Below, one piece after another: positions 23,717 through 31,831 of a stretch of DNA of 39,321 nt. A program made the translations under genes and the position numbers. The notes below the pieces were generated by a model. The model was not told where the DNA came from. It worked only from the letters and a program-made list of their open reading frames with translations, and searched no databases. Source of the DNA: Clostridia bacterium. GTDB lineage: Bacteria; Bacillota; Peptococcia; DRI-13; UBA5745. The stretch is taken from NCBI GenBank assembly GCA_018434325.1, contig JAHDPO010000032.1, positions 1 to 39,321 of the forward strand, read 5' to 3'. Within the stretch, counting starts at the first letter, position 1, and every line of letters begins with the position of its first letter.

Positions 23717-24227
23717 ATATTTGCAATTATCAAATTTTAGAAACTAACAGTTTTGTTGGCAGAGAGAGCGGTTTGCTCAAAATCTGCTAACGAAAGTCGC
23801 GGGAGGAAAGTCAAGAGGCAAAAGGCAAGGGGGAAAAGCAAGGGGCAAAATGAGATAAATGAAGCGAGGAAAAAGGTATAGCAAACAGACCGCGGCGGGA
23901 TGCCCAAAAATCGCCGTTGTGTGGAGGACACTGAAAAATGAGCAAAATTGCAAGTTTAAAGTGTCGGCAGATCGTCAAACCGGCTGTATTTGACTCTATT
24001 TAGCCATATTTAGTGCATTCTCTGGGAGGAAGCCGCTATTTTGAGAGGGCAGCACACTTTAAACTTGCAATTTTGAGCAATGGTCTGAGGCTTGACCGAC
24101 TTTTTCAGTACCCTCAGTTGTGTGCAGGTGCCAGCCCTCAAAACAGGCTTCCAGCCAAACAAAACTCCACACAACCTCAAAATTTGAACATTTTACCCAA
24201 ACCCTGGAAAATGGTTTAAATTTAAAA
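23717..24227. other. Intergenic stretch with purine-rich tract and inverted-repeat element
   Basis: This stretch of about 510 bases lies between the divergent catabolic and cobalamin operons. It contains a nearly pure A/G tract on the plus strand (about 23798-23875) and a 180-base inverted-repeat element. I see no gene and no cobalamin riboswitch in it; the open frames are short and compositionally driven. Confidence 0.5.
23930..24109. repeat. 180-bp inverted-repeat element (MITE-like or hairpin)
   Basis: CAAAATTGCAAGTTTAAAGTGT (23943-23964) has a perfect 22-bp inverted copy at 24054-24075, with 89 bases between. An outer pair, ACTGAAAAA (23930-23938) and TTTTTCAGT (24101-24109), marks the ends, with about 25 extra bases on the right side. 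This could be a decayed miniature transposable element. No transposase or clear target duplication is seen. Confidence 0.6.
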
Positions 24228-24256
24228 TTGAGAAAATGTAAGACATGTGTTAGGAT
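24228..24256 (+). promoter_or_regulatory. Possible promoter of the main cbi operon
   Basis: TTGAGA (24228-24233) and TAGGAT (24251-24256) are 17 bases apart, with TGTG before the -10. Transcription would begin only about eight bases before the first possible cbiD start codon, leaving a very short leader. The match is moderate. Confidence 0.35.
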
Positions 24257-24270
24257 GATGCCACGGAGAA

Positions 24271-25461
24271 ATGTTTGCGATGAGAGATATTACGGATAAT
24301 ACGACAAATAACACGACAAAATGGTATAGCGCCAATCAACGGTATTTGCGCTGCGGCTACACTACCGGCACCTGCGCCGCCGCCGCCACCAAGGCAGCAG
24401 CTTATCTGCTTTTAACCGGCCAAGCGCCGGAGCAAGTCGCCATCAAGACGCCCAAAGGGCCGGAAATCATTATCGATATAGCGGAGACCAGCCGGCAGGA
24501 AAGTGATGCCGGCCCCGTCTCTGCTCTTTGTGCTGTGAAAAAAGATAGCGGCGACGATCCCGACATTACCAACGGCATCTTGGTCTATGCTGAGGTAAGG
24601 CCTGAGTCCTCGGGAGAAATTCTTATCGACGGCGGCTTTGGCGTGGGCCGGGTAACCAAACCGGGGCTGGATCAGCCCGTGGGTATGGCGGCCATCAACA
24701 GCACCCCCCGCCGGATGATTGCCCAGGCCCTGCGGGAGGCCTGCGAGGCTGCCGGCTACAACGGCGGCTTATCGGTCATTATTTCCATCCCCCAGGGTGA
24801 GGCTTTAGCTGCCCGCACCTTCAACCCCCGGCTGGGCATCAGCGGCGGCCTCTCTATATTGGGCACCAGCGGCATTGTGGAGCCGATGAGCGACAGCGCT
24901 CTCATCGATACCATCCGGGTGGAGCTGCGGGTACTGGCCGCTGCCGGCCAGCGCAGCGTTATCCTTACCCCCGGCAATTACGGTGAGTCCTTCCTCCTTG
25001 ACCGTCTGAGCCCTGCTTTTGCCGATACGATTATTAAGTGCAGCAATTTTGCAGGCGACAGCATCGCCGCCGCCGTGGAATGCGGTTTTCGGCGGATTCT
25101 GCTGGCCGGCCATATCGGCAAGCTGGTCAAGCTGGCCATTGGCCTGATGAATACCCACTCCCGTTACGGCGACGGGCGGCTGGAGACCCTGGTGACCTGT
25201 GCCCTGAAAGCCGGCGGCGATTTGCCGCTTTTACGGCAGATAGCCGATTGCGCCACTACAGAAGCGGCTTTGGCTCTGCTGGAAGAGGCGGGCCTGATGC
25301 CCGGGGTGGCGGCAGACCTCAAAGAGCGCATCGCCTTTTACTTGGGCCGTCAAGTGCCCGCCGACGTCGAGATCGGCTTTATCTGCTTTACCGGCGCCGG
25401 CTCCTTCCGGCCGCTGTTTGAAAGCGACAATGCAGCTCAACTATTGAAAAACTGGCAGTAA
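24271..25461 (+). CDS. cbiD: Cobalt-precorrin-5B C1-methyltransferase CbiD
   Basis: CbiD methylates C1 of cobalt-precorrin-5B in the anaerobic pathway. The 396-residue product has the family start RCGYTTGTCAAAATKAA. It also has GVGRVTKPGLDQPVGMAAIN, RLGISGGLSILGTSGIVEPMS, and the C-terminal GHIGKLVKLAIGLMNTHSR. The first ATG (24271) touches its GGAGAA site; the in-frame ATG at 24280 has a more normal spacing and may be the true start. It opens the plus-strand cobalamin operon, and a 136-base gap with a small CGGCAAT/ATTGCCG hairpin separates it from cbiF. Confidence 0.94.
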   Translation: MFAMRDITDNTTNNTTKWYSANQRYLRCGYTTGTCAAAATKAAAYLLLTGQAPEQVAIKTPKGPEIIIDIAETSRQESDAGPVSALCAVKKDSGDDPDITNGILVYAEVRPESSGEILIDGGFGVGRVTKPGLDQPVGMAAINSTPRRMIAQALREACEAAGYNGGLSVIISIPQGEALAARTFNPRLGISGGLSILGTSGIVEPMSDSALIDTIRVELRVLAAAGQRSVILTPGNYGESFLLDRLSPAFADTIIKCSNFAGDSIAAAVECGFRRILLAGHIGKLVKLAIGLMNTHSRYGDGRLETLVTCALKAGGDLPLLRQIADCATTEAALALLEEAGLMPGVAADLKERIAFYLGRQVPADVEIGFICFTGAGSFRPLFESDNAAQLLKNWQ

Positions 25462-25597
25462 TACTATTCTTCGATTAATATGGAATCCGGCAATTCTTGA
25501 TTGCCGCTGCGCCAGAGGCACAGGCAGAATGGCATATATATCTGACAAAGATCGTCATAGAATCAATCATATCTACAATAATACTGGAGGCTGAATT

Positions 25598-26365
25598 ATG
25601 CTATATTTTGTGGGAGCCGGACCGGGAGCGCCGGACTTAATTACCTTGCGAGGAAAAACCCTGCTGGAACAGGCGGATGTGATCATCTATGCCGGTTCTT
25701 TGGTTAATCCCGCCCTGTTGGATTATGCAAAACAGGATTGCCGGATATACGACAGCGCAAAAATGACTTTAGATGAAGTCATCACTGCCATAACGGAAGC
25801 CCATACTCAAGGCAAAACCACAGTCCGGCTTCATACCGGCGATCCTTGCCTTTATGGCGCTATCCGGGAGCAGATGGACAGGCTGGCGGCTTTAGGCATC
25901 GCCTATGAAAGCTGCCCCGGCGTATCCAGCTTCTGCGGCGCGGCGGCGGCTCTCCAGGCCGAGTACACTCTGCCGGGCATTTCCCAAAGCGTGATCATTA
26001 CCCGGATGGCCGGCCGGACTCCCGTTCCGCCTAAAGAAAGCATATCTTCCTTTGCCGCCCACGGCGCCACCATGGTCATCTTTTTGAGCACTTCCATGCT
26101 GGAAGATTTGAGCCAGGAACTGATCCAAGGCGGTTACCGGCAGGATACGCCGGCAGCCATTGTCTACAAGGCCACCTGGCCTGAGCAGCTGGTGCTGCGG
26201 GGTACCGTCGGCACTTTGGCGGCAATGGCTTCAGCCCATGGCATCACCAACACCGCTTTGATACTGGTGGGCGATTTCTTAGGCAGCGATTATGAGCTTT
26301 CCCGGCTTTATGCCGCCGATTTCAGCACCGGCTTCCGGCAAGCCAAAGAGGAAAGCAACGAATAG
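25598..26365 (+). CDS. cbiF: Cobalt-precorrin-4 C11-methyltransferase CbiF
   Basis: CbiF methylates C11 of cobalt-precorrin-4. The 255-residue tetrapyrrole methylase has YFVGAGPGAPDLITLRG at the N-terminus, VRLHTGDPCLYGAIREQM in the middle, and GVSSFCGAAAALQAEYTLP, a signature of the CbiF/CobM branch. GGAGG seven bases before the ATG supports the start. It is followed by cbiG after ten bases, matching the sequential action of CbiF, CbiG and CbiD. Confidence 0.95.
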   Translation: MLYFVGAGPGAPDLITLRGKTLLEQADVIIYAGSLVNPALLDYAKQDCRIYDSAKMTLDEVITAITEAHTQGKTTVRLHTGDPCLYGAIREQMDRLAALGIAYESCPGVSSFCGAAAALQAEYTLPGISQSVIITRMAGRTPVPPKESISSFAAHGATMVIFLSTSMLEDLSQELIQGGYRQDTPAAIVYKATWPEQLVLRGTVGTLAAMASAHGITNTALILVGDFLGSDYELSRLYAADFSTGFRQAKEESNE

Positions 26366-26375
26366 GAACGTTTCT

Positions 26376-27593
26376 ATGGAAAAAACCATGGCGGTCATCG
26401 CCTTTACCGAACAGGGCCGGCGGCTGGCCCGGAAGCTGATAGAAGGCTTAGGGCAAAAAAATAAGGAGTCCGAGAGCCGGGAGGATTTTGCCGGCTTTGG
26501 CTGCCTGGTCACAGGCTATGCCGCAGCGAATGCAGCGGATGCGGCGAATGCGGCGGCGGCAGATACGGCGAATGCGGCTGCGGAGCAAACGAGTCCGGAA
26601 GCCTTGGCCCCCTTCGCCAGCCTTAAAGAACTGGTGCGGCAGCTCTGGCCCCAATCCCAGGCCCTGATTTTTATTGGCGCCTGTGGTATCGCCGTCAGAA
26701 GCATTGCTCCTTACGTCAAAGATAAGACTCGTGACCCTGCCGTGCTGGTTTTGGATGAAAAAGGCCAATTCGTCATTTCCCTCTTATCCGGCCATATCGG
26801 CGGCGCCAACCGGCTGACTCTGGAAATAGCCGATCTTATCGGCGCCCAGCCGGTGATTACCACGGCCACCGATATTAATCAGGTTTTTGCCGTCGACAGC
26901 TGGGCGGTGAAGGCAGGGCTGCATATTGTCAATCCCCAGGTTATCAAAGAGATTTCCGGCAGCCTGCTGGCAGGCCGCCCGGTGGGCCTTACCAGTCAAT
27001 ACCCCATTGAAGGCCCTCTCCCTGCCGGTATAGAATATCTTTCGGACGGCCATTGTGCCGGGCCGGCGGCGGCCGGCATCCGGATCAGCTCCTCCCCGGA
27101 GACCTCGGTAGAATCGCCCTTCAACTTCACGTTAAACCTGCTGCCCAAAAACCTGATTCTCGGCTGCGGCTGCCGGCGAGGCGCCTCCGAAGCCCAAATC
27201 AGGGAGGCAGCGACCGGCGTTTTGCTTCAGTATAATCTTTCCCCCCATCGCCTGCGTTTGATCAGTTCCATTGACTTAAAAAGCAATGAAAAAGGTCTGC
27301 TGGATTTTGCGGCTTCACTGGATTTGCCTCTGGTCTTTTTTTCGGCGGCTGAGCTGGCGCAGGTTCCCGGCGATTTCACGGCCTCGGCTTACGTCAAGGA
27401 GGTCACCGGCGTCGACAACGTCTGTGAACGCAGCGCCCTTCTGGGGGCTAGAAATATTTCCGGCGGCATTACCGCAGAAAGCTCCGGCAACCCGGAGAAC
27501 AAGACTGCCGGCCGGCTGCTGATTCCCAAGACATCTTTAAACGGCGTTACGATAGCCGTTTATGAGCAAGATTTCACTGTAATATTTCCTTAG
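26376..27593 (+). CDS. cbiG: Cobalt-precorrin-5A hydrolase CbiG
   Basis: CbiG opens the ring lactone and releases acetaldehyde during ring contraction. The product (405 residues from the ATG at 26376) has the N-terminal AVIAFTEQGRRLARKL and the central LIFIGACGIAVRSIAPYVKD. LLSGHIGGANRLT and the C-terminal LILGCGCRRGASEAQI also fit the family. The frame is open back into cbiF, but the upstream ATG at 26292 would give a 28-residue non-conserved extension. An Ala/Asn/Asp-rich insertion, residues 48-73, is encoded by repeated GCGGATGCGGCGAAT-like units and appears to be a recent slippage expansion. The ribosome-binding site (AGGAA) is weak, consistent with coupling to cbiF. Confidence 0.94.
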   Translation: MEKTMAVIAFTEQGRRLARKLIEGLGQKNKESESREDFAGFGCLVTGYAAANAADAANAAAADTANAAAEQTSPEALAPFASLKELVRQLWPQSQALIFIGACGIAVRSIAPYVKDKTRDPAVLVLDEKGQFVISLLSGHIGGANRLTLEIADLIGAQPVITTATDINQVFAVDSWAVKAGLHIVNPQVIKEISGSLLAGRPVGLTSQYPIEGPLPAGIEYLSDGHCAGPAAAGIRISSSPETSVESPFNFTLNLLPKNLILGCGCRRGASEAQIREAATGVLLQYNLSPHRLRLISSIDLKSNEKGLLDFAASLDLPLVFFSAAELAQVPGDFTASAYVKEVTGVDNVCERSALLGARNISGGITAESSGNPENKTAGRLLIPKTSLNGVTIAVYEQDFTVIFP

Positions 27594-27602
27594 GAGGGTT
27601 CT

Positions 27603-28352
27603 ATGGGCAAGCTTTTTGTTACCGGCTTCGGGCCGGGCAATCCCGAAAACATGACTTACGCCTGCCGCCAGGCTTTGGAGGCGGCGGAGGTAATCGTGGG
27701 CTATTCCGGCTATGTGGATCTGGTACGGCCCTTTTATCCGTCTAAAACCTATATCGATACACCGATGATGGGTGAGGTGGAGCGCTGCAAAGAAGCTTTG
27801 GCTCAAGCCGCCGCCGGTTTGACTGTAGCTGTGGTATGCAGCGGTGACAGCGGCATCTACGGCATGGCCAGCCTGATTTATGAGCTGTCTGAAACGGCAG
27901 GCTCCAGCAATAGCGGCAGCGCCGTTGAGATCGTTGTAATTCCCGGCATCACCGCCGCCGCCAGCGGCGGAGCTTTATTGGGAGCCCCTCTGTCCCACGA
28001 CTTTGTCACCATCAGTCTAAGCGACCTGCTGACTCCCTGGGAGCTGATCGAAAAACGCCTGGCCGCCGCTGCGGCCGGAGATTTTGTCCTGTGCATTTAT
28101 AATCCCGGCAGCATCAAGCGCCACGATTATCTGCAAAAGGCCTGCGACATCCTGCTTCAGCAAAAATCGCCGGACACCGTTTGCGGCTGCGTAAAAAATA
28201 TCGGCCGGCCCGGCGAAGAAGCCTTCGTCACCAGCCTGGCCCAATTGCGTAATACGGCAGTGGATATGTTCACCACTGTTTTCATCGGCAACTCCCGCAC
28301 CAGAGAAATCGGCGGCAAAATGGTAACGCCCAGAGGATATTTTCATGGCTAG
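27603..28352 (+). CDS. cbiH: Cobalt-factor III (precorrin-3B) C17-methyltransferase CbiH
   Basis: CbiH methylates C17 and brings about ring contraction. The 249-residue methylase shows FVTGFGPGNPENMTYACRQA, VVCSGDSGIYGMASLIYE and PGITAAASGGALLGAPLSHD. The C-terminal CVKNIGRPGEEAFVTSL is typical of CbiH/CobJ. AGGAGG five bases before the ATG supports the start. It has no C-terminal ferredoxin-like extension, unlike some homologues. It overlaps cbiJ by eight bases. Confidence 0.95.
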   Translation: MGKLFVTGFGPGNPENMTYACRQALEAAEVIVGYSGYVDLVRPFYPSKTYIDTPMMGEVERCKEALAQAAAGLTVAVVCSGDSGIYGMASLIYELSETAGSSNSGSAVEIVVIPGITAAASGGALLGAPLSHDFVTISLSDLLTPWELIEKRLAAAAAGDFVLCIYNPGSIKRHDYLQKACDILLQQKSPDTVCGCVKNIGRPGEEAFVTSLAQLRNTAVDMFTTVFIGNSRTREIGGKMVTPRGYFHG

Positions 28353-29163
28353 CATCCTGCTTTTTGGCGGCACCACCGAAGGCCGCCAGCTTTGCGATTT
28401 TTTACGGGAAAAAGCGATCAGCGCTACGGTTTGCGTAGCTTCCGCCTACGGCGAAGAGCAAATCACCGCCGGCAAAAGCCTGCGAATCCTGGCCCAAAGG
28501 CTGGACAAAGATGCTATGACCCAGCTGATCCGGCAGGAAAAGCCCCGGCTGGTCATCGACGCCACCCACCCCTATGCCACAGAAGTGAGCCGCAATATTC
28601 GGGAGGCTTGCCGGCAGGCTCAGGCTGACGCCGGCCAGGATTCCGGCGCAATGCAGGCTGCTTATATCCGGGTTGTCCGCCAAAAAGCCGACGCCGCTCA
28701 AGCAGGCTGCCTCTGTTTCAGCACATTGGCAGAAATCATCGAGCACCTCAACCAAACAGAGGCCAAAGCCTTTATCTCTTTGGGAGCCAAAGAAGCTGCC
28801 GCCCTCACCGGCGTCAAGGATTACGAAAAGCGGCTTTACCTCCGCATCCTGCCGGCGCTGGACAGCCTGGAAGGCTGCCTGCGGCTGGGCTATCCCGCCA
28901 AGCACCTTATCTGCATGCAGGGCCCCTTTTCGGAGGAGCTTAACATCGCCATGTTCCGAGAGACGCAGACTGCCATTTTGGTAACGAAGGAATCAGGGGC
29001 CAGCGGCGGCTTCCAGGAAAAAATAGCGGCAGCTCAAGCCTTGGGCATGGACATACTTTTGTGGACCCGGCCCGGCGAAGAAACGGGCAGCAGCCTGGCT
29101 GAGGTTAAGGCCATGATCATCGAAGTTATCGGCAATCAATCCGCCAGGATCGAGGAAATATAA
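28345..29163 (+). CDS. cbiJ: Cobalt-precorrin-6A reductase CbiJ
   Basis: CbiJ reduces a double bond of cobalt-precorrin-6A with a pyridine nucleotide. The product (272 residues) starts with ILLFGGTTEGRQLCDFLRE and has LVIDATHPYATEVSRNI, FISLGAKEAAAL and AILVTKESGASGGFQEKI, the standard CbiJ/CobK landmarks. A short variable insert rich in Gln, Ala and Asp lies near residues 93-104. The gene overlaps cbiH by eight bases and its TAA stop shares a base with the ATG of cbiET. Confidence 0.94.
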   Translation: MASILLFGGTTEGRQLCDFLREKAISATVCVASAYGEEQITAGKSLRILAQRLDKDAMTQLIRQEKPRLVIDATHPYATEVSRNIREACRQAQADAGQDSGAMQAAYIRVVRQKADAAQAGCLCFSTLAEIIEHLNQTEAKAFISLGAKEAAALTGVKDYEKRLYLRILPALDSLEGCLRLGYPAKHLICMQGPFSEELNIAMFRETQTAILVTKESGASGGFQEKIAAAQALGMDILLWTRPGEETGSSLAEVKAMIIEVIGNQSARIEEI

Positions 29164-30434
29164 TGAAACAGGTATTTATTATTGGCACCGGCCCCAATCC
29201 CGCCCAAATCAGCGGCGAGGCCCTGACCCATCTGCAGGAGGCAGAGGTTTTGATCGGCGCCGCCCGCATGGTAGAGCCTTTTGCCCATTTAGGCAAAACC
29301 GTATATCCCGTTTATCAGCCGGATAAGGTGGCCCAGGTCATCAAAGAAAGCAGCCACCGCCGTTTTGCCATACCCGTTTCCGGGGACGTAGGCTTTTTTA
29401 GCGCCGCCGCCGGTATCAATGAGGCTCTGCAGGAAACGGCCGGCCGAGGACCAGGCAACCGGCTGGAGGTTCGCTTTATTCCCGGTCTTTCTTCTTTGGC
29501 CAGTTTTTTTGCCAAGCTAAAAATGTCCTGGCAGGATGCAGCTTTGCTTAGCCTCCACGGCGCCGCCGGCGATATTGCCGGCCAGGTTCGCCGCCACCGC
29601 AAAACCTTTTGTCTCACCGGCAATAACCTGCCGGAAATCGGCCAAACCCTGATTAAAGCAGGCTACGGCTCCCTGCCCGTCTATATCGGCGAAAACCTGG
29701 ATTATGAAAATGAGAAGATCAGTAAAACCACGGCGGCAGCTTTGGCAGAAACCGCCGGCGCCTCTCTTTCCGTGCTGCTGATTATCAATGAAGGCTTTGA
29801 TCCTCGGGTCAGAACGGGCATTGCCGACGAAGAGTTTCTGCGCGGCGACGTCCCCATGACCAAGGCTGAGGTGCGGGCGGTAACCATGGCCAAGCTGGCC
29901 GTCTCCCCCGGTGATATTTGTTATGACATCGGCGCCGGCACCGGTTCGGTGACGGTGGAAATGGCTTTGGCTGCTTATGGCGGTCATGTGTTTGCTATAG
30001 AGCAAAAAGGCGAGGCTGTAGCTTTAATCGAAGAAAATTGCCGCCGTTTTCATGTGGGCAATGTAACGCCCATTCTGGGCAAGGCCCCGGCGGCTTTGGC
30101 CACATTAGAAGAACTGGAAAAGCTGCCCCCTGCCGATGTGGTTTTTATCGGCGGCTCCGGCGGCCAAATGTCAGAAATCCTCGAATACGCAATGTCCAGA
30201 AATCCCCGGGTGCGCATCGTCATCAATGTCATTGCCCTGGAAAATCTGACCGCATCCCTCCAGCTCCTTACCGCTCTGGGCTTGTCGGACATTGAAGTTG
30301 TCCAGGTCAGTGTGGCCAAAGCCAACAAAGTGGCCGGGCTGCATATGATGATGGCTCAAAACCCGATTTTTATCATCAGCGCCGGCGGCCCAGGCAGCGC
30401 CGTCTGCGGCAAAAGAGGTGACGGCCATGCTTAA
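29163..30434 (+). CDS. cbiET: Fused cobalt-precorrin-7 C5- and precorrin-6B C15-methyltransferase CbiET
   Basis: The 423-residue protein joins two enzymes. Residues 1 to about 215 form a tetrapyrrole methylase (CbiE: FIIGTGPNPAQISGEAL, PVSGDVGFFSAAAGI) that methylates C5. Residues about 222 to 415 form a Rossmann-type methyltransferase (CbiT: MTKAEVRAVTMAKL, then CYDIGAGTGSVTVEMAL) that methylates C15 with decarboxylation. CobL of the aerobic pathway has the same arrangement. Its N-terminal glycine motif, GTGPNPAQI, departs from the usual GxGPGxxxxxT. It begins within the TAA of cbiJ and overlaps the likely cbiA start by eight bases. Confidence 0.95.
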   Translation: MKQVFIIGTGPNPAQISGEALTHLQEAEVLIGAARMVEPFAHLGKTVYPVYQPDKVAQVIKESSHRRFAIPVSGDVGFFSAAAGINEALQETAGRGPGNRLEVRFIPGLSSLASFFAKLKMSWQDAALLSLHGAAGDIAGQVRRHRKTFCLTGNNLPEIGQTLIKAGYGSLPVYIGENLDYENEKISKTTAAALAETAGASLSVLLIINEGFDPRVRTGIADEEFLRGDVPMTKAEVRAVTMAKLAVSPGDICYDIGAGTGSVTVEMALAAYGGHVFAIEQKGEAVALIEENCRRFHVGNVTPILGKAPAALATLEELEKLPPADVVFIGGSGGQMSEILEYAMSRNPRVRIVINVIALENLTASLQLLTALGLSDIEVVQVSVAKANKVAGLHMMMAQNPIFIISAGGPGSAVCGKRGDGHA

Positions 30435-31809
30435 AGAAGTCCCCCGGGTGCTGCTGGCGGGCACCCATAGCGGCTGCGGCAAAACCACGGTAACCTGCGC
30501 CCTGCTGGCGGCGCTGAAAGCCAGGCATCTCGATGTGGGAGCTTTCAAATGCGGCCCCGACTATATCGATCCCATGTTTCACCGGGAAGCTATCGGCGTT
30601 ACCTCCCACAACCTGGACCCCTTTTTCTGCGAAGAAAACCTGCTGCGGCAGCTGCTGGCTGCCGGCGCCGGCCGGGATATCAGCGTCATTGAAGGGGTCA
30701 TGGGCTATTATGACGGCATTGGCCTGACCCACAGGGCCAGTACTTTTGAATTGGCCTCCATTACGGAAACGCCGGTTATTCTGGTGGTCAATGCCAAAGG
30801 TATGGGCAATTCCGTCAACGCGCTTCTGAAGGGCTTCACCGAATACTTCACTAACTCCCGCATCAAAGGCGTTATTTTTAACGGTATTTCCGGCCCCATG
30901 TATAAAGTGCTCAGCGAAAGCATTGCCTCCTTCGGCCTGATTCCGCTGGGCTATTTGCCCCAGCGGCCGGAATTGGCTATCGAAAGCCGCCATTTGGGCC
31001 TGATTACTGCCGCCGAAATTCCGGATATCCGGGCCAAGCTGGATAAGCTGGCAGCTTTAGCGGCGGAAACGCTGGATATCGACGGCATTCTACGGTTGGC
31101 GGCTACCGCTTCGGCAATCCGCAGCAGTGGGGAGCTAATCGGTCAAAACGTCCAAAACAGCTCAGATAGCCCAGCCGGGCAGGATAGCCGCCGCCCCCTG
31201 ATTGCCGTAGCCAAAGACGAGGCTTTTTGCTTTATTTACGCCGAAAATATCGAGCTATTGCAGGCTCTGGGCTGCGATATTGCTTATTTCAGCCCCTTGC
31301 GGGACAAAGCCTTGCCCGCCGGCGCCGCCGGTCTTTATCTATGCGGCGGTTATCCCGAGCTCCATAGCGAGGCCCTGGCTGCCAATACGGAATTATTGGC
31401 CGGTCTGCGCAGGCAGATTCAGTCCGGCTTGCCCACCGTCGCTGAATGCGGCGGCTTCATGTACCTTCATGAGCAGCTGGATGGCCGGCCCATGGCGGCA
31501 GTCATCAGCGGCAACGCCTTTAAAACTGCCTCTTTGCAGCGTTTTGGCTATATCACGCTGACCGCTGCCGAGGACAATCTTCTTTTAGGGGCAGGCGAAA
31601 GCGTCAGAGCCCATGAATTCCATTATTGGGACAGCGATAACCCCGGCAGCGCTTTTCAGGCGGCCAAAGCCGGCAGCGCCAAAACCTGGCCCTGCGCCCA
31701 CGCCGCCAAGACGCTCTACGCCGGTTTTCCTCATCTTTATTTTTACGCCAACCCTGCTATGGCCCGGCGCTTCGTTGAAGCAGCCGGCCATTACGCCGAA
31801 TGTCTATGA
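30427..31809 (+). CDS. cbiA: Cobyrinate a,c-diamide synthase CbiA
   Basis: CbiA amidates the a and c side chains of cobyrinic acid using ATP and glutamine. The product (460 residues) has an N-terminal P-loop domain (VLLAGTHSGCGKTTVTCALL, then FKCGPDYIDPMFH) and a C-terminal class I amidotransferase domain with the catalytic cysteine in TVAECGGFMYL. A variable Ser/Gln/Asn-rich linker lies near residues 235-255. The frame allows a GTG at 30418, but the ATG at 30427 has AGAGGTG six bases upstream and is preferred. Confidence 0.94.
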   Translation: MLKEVPRVLLAGTHSGCGKTTVTCALLAALKARHLDVGAFKCGPDYIDPMFHREAIGVTSHNLDPFFCEENLLRQLLAAGAGRDISVIEGVMGYYDGIGLTHRASTFELASITETPVILVVNAKGMGNSVNALLKGFTEYFTNSRIKGVIFNGISGPMYKVLSESIASFGLIPLGYLPQRPELAIESRHLGLITAAEIPDIRAKLDKLAALAAETLDIDGILRLAATASAIRSSGELIGQNVQNSSDSPAGQDSRRPLIAVAKDEAFCFIYAENIELLQALGCDIAYFSPLRDKALPAGAAGLYLCGGYPELHSEALAANTELLAGLRRQIQSGLPTVAECGGFMYLHEQLDGRPMAAVISGNAFKTASLQRFGYITLTAAEDNLLLGAGESVRAHEFHYWDSDNPGSAFQAAKAGSAKTWPCAHAAKTLYAGFPHLYFYANPAMARRFVEAAGHYAECL

Positions 31810-31831
31810 ATATCTATAGAGGAACGCTATC

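Noticed and set aside
23737-23931. 64-residue minus-strand open frame with a hydrophobic stretch
   Set aside because: The Phe/Leu-rich product is the complement of the purine-rich tract; it has no ribosome-binding site or homology that I recognise.
24110-24227. CAGGTGCCAGCC segment as a second cobalamin riboswitch before cbiD
   Set aside because: Only a fragment looks similar; the GCCACTG core and the AAGCC-GGAAGACCTGC end are absent.
26292-26375. 28-codon upstream extension of cbiG
   Set aside because: It lies inside the cbiF coding region, encodes non-conserved residues, and the ATG at 26376 begins the CbiG domain.
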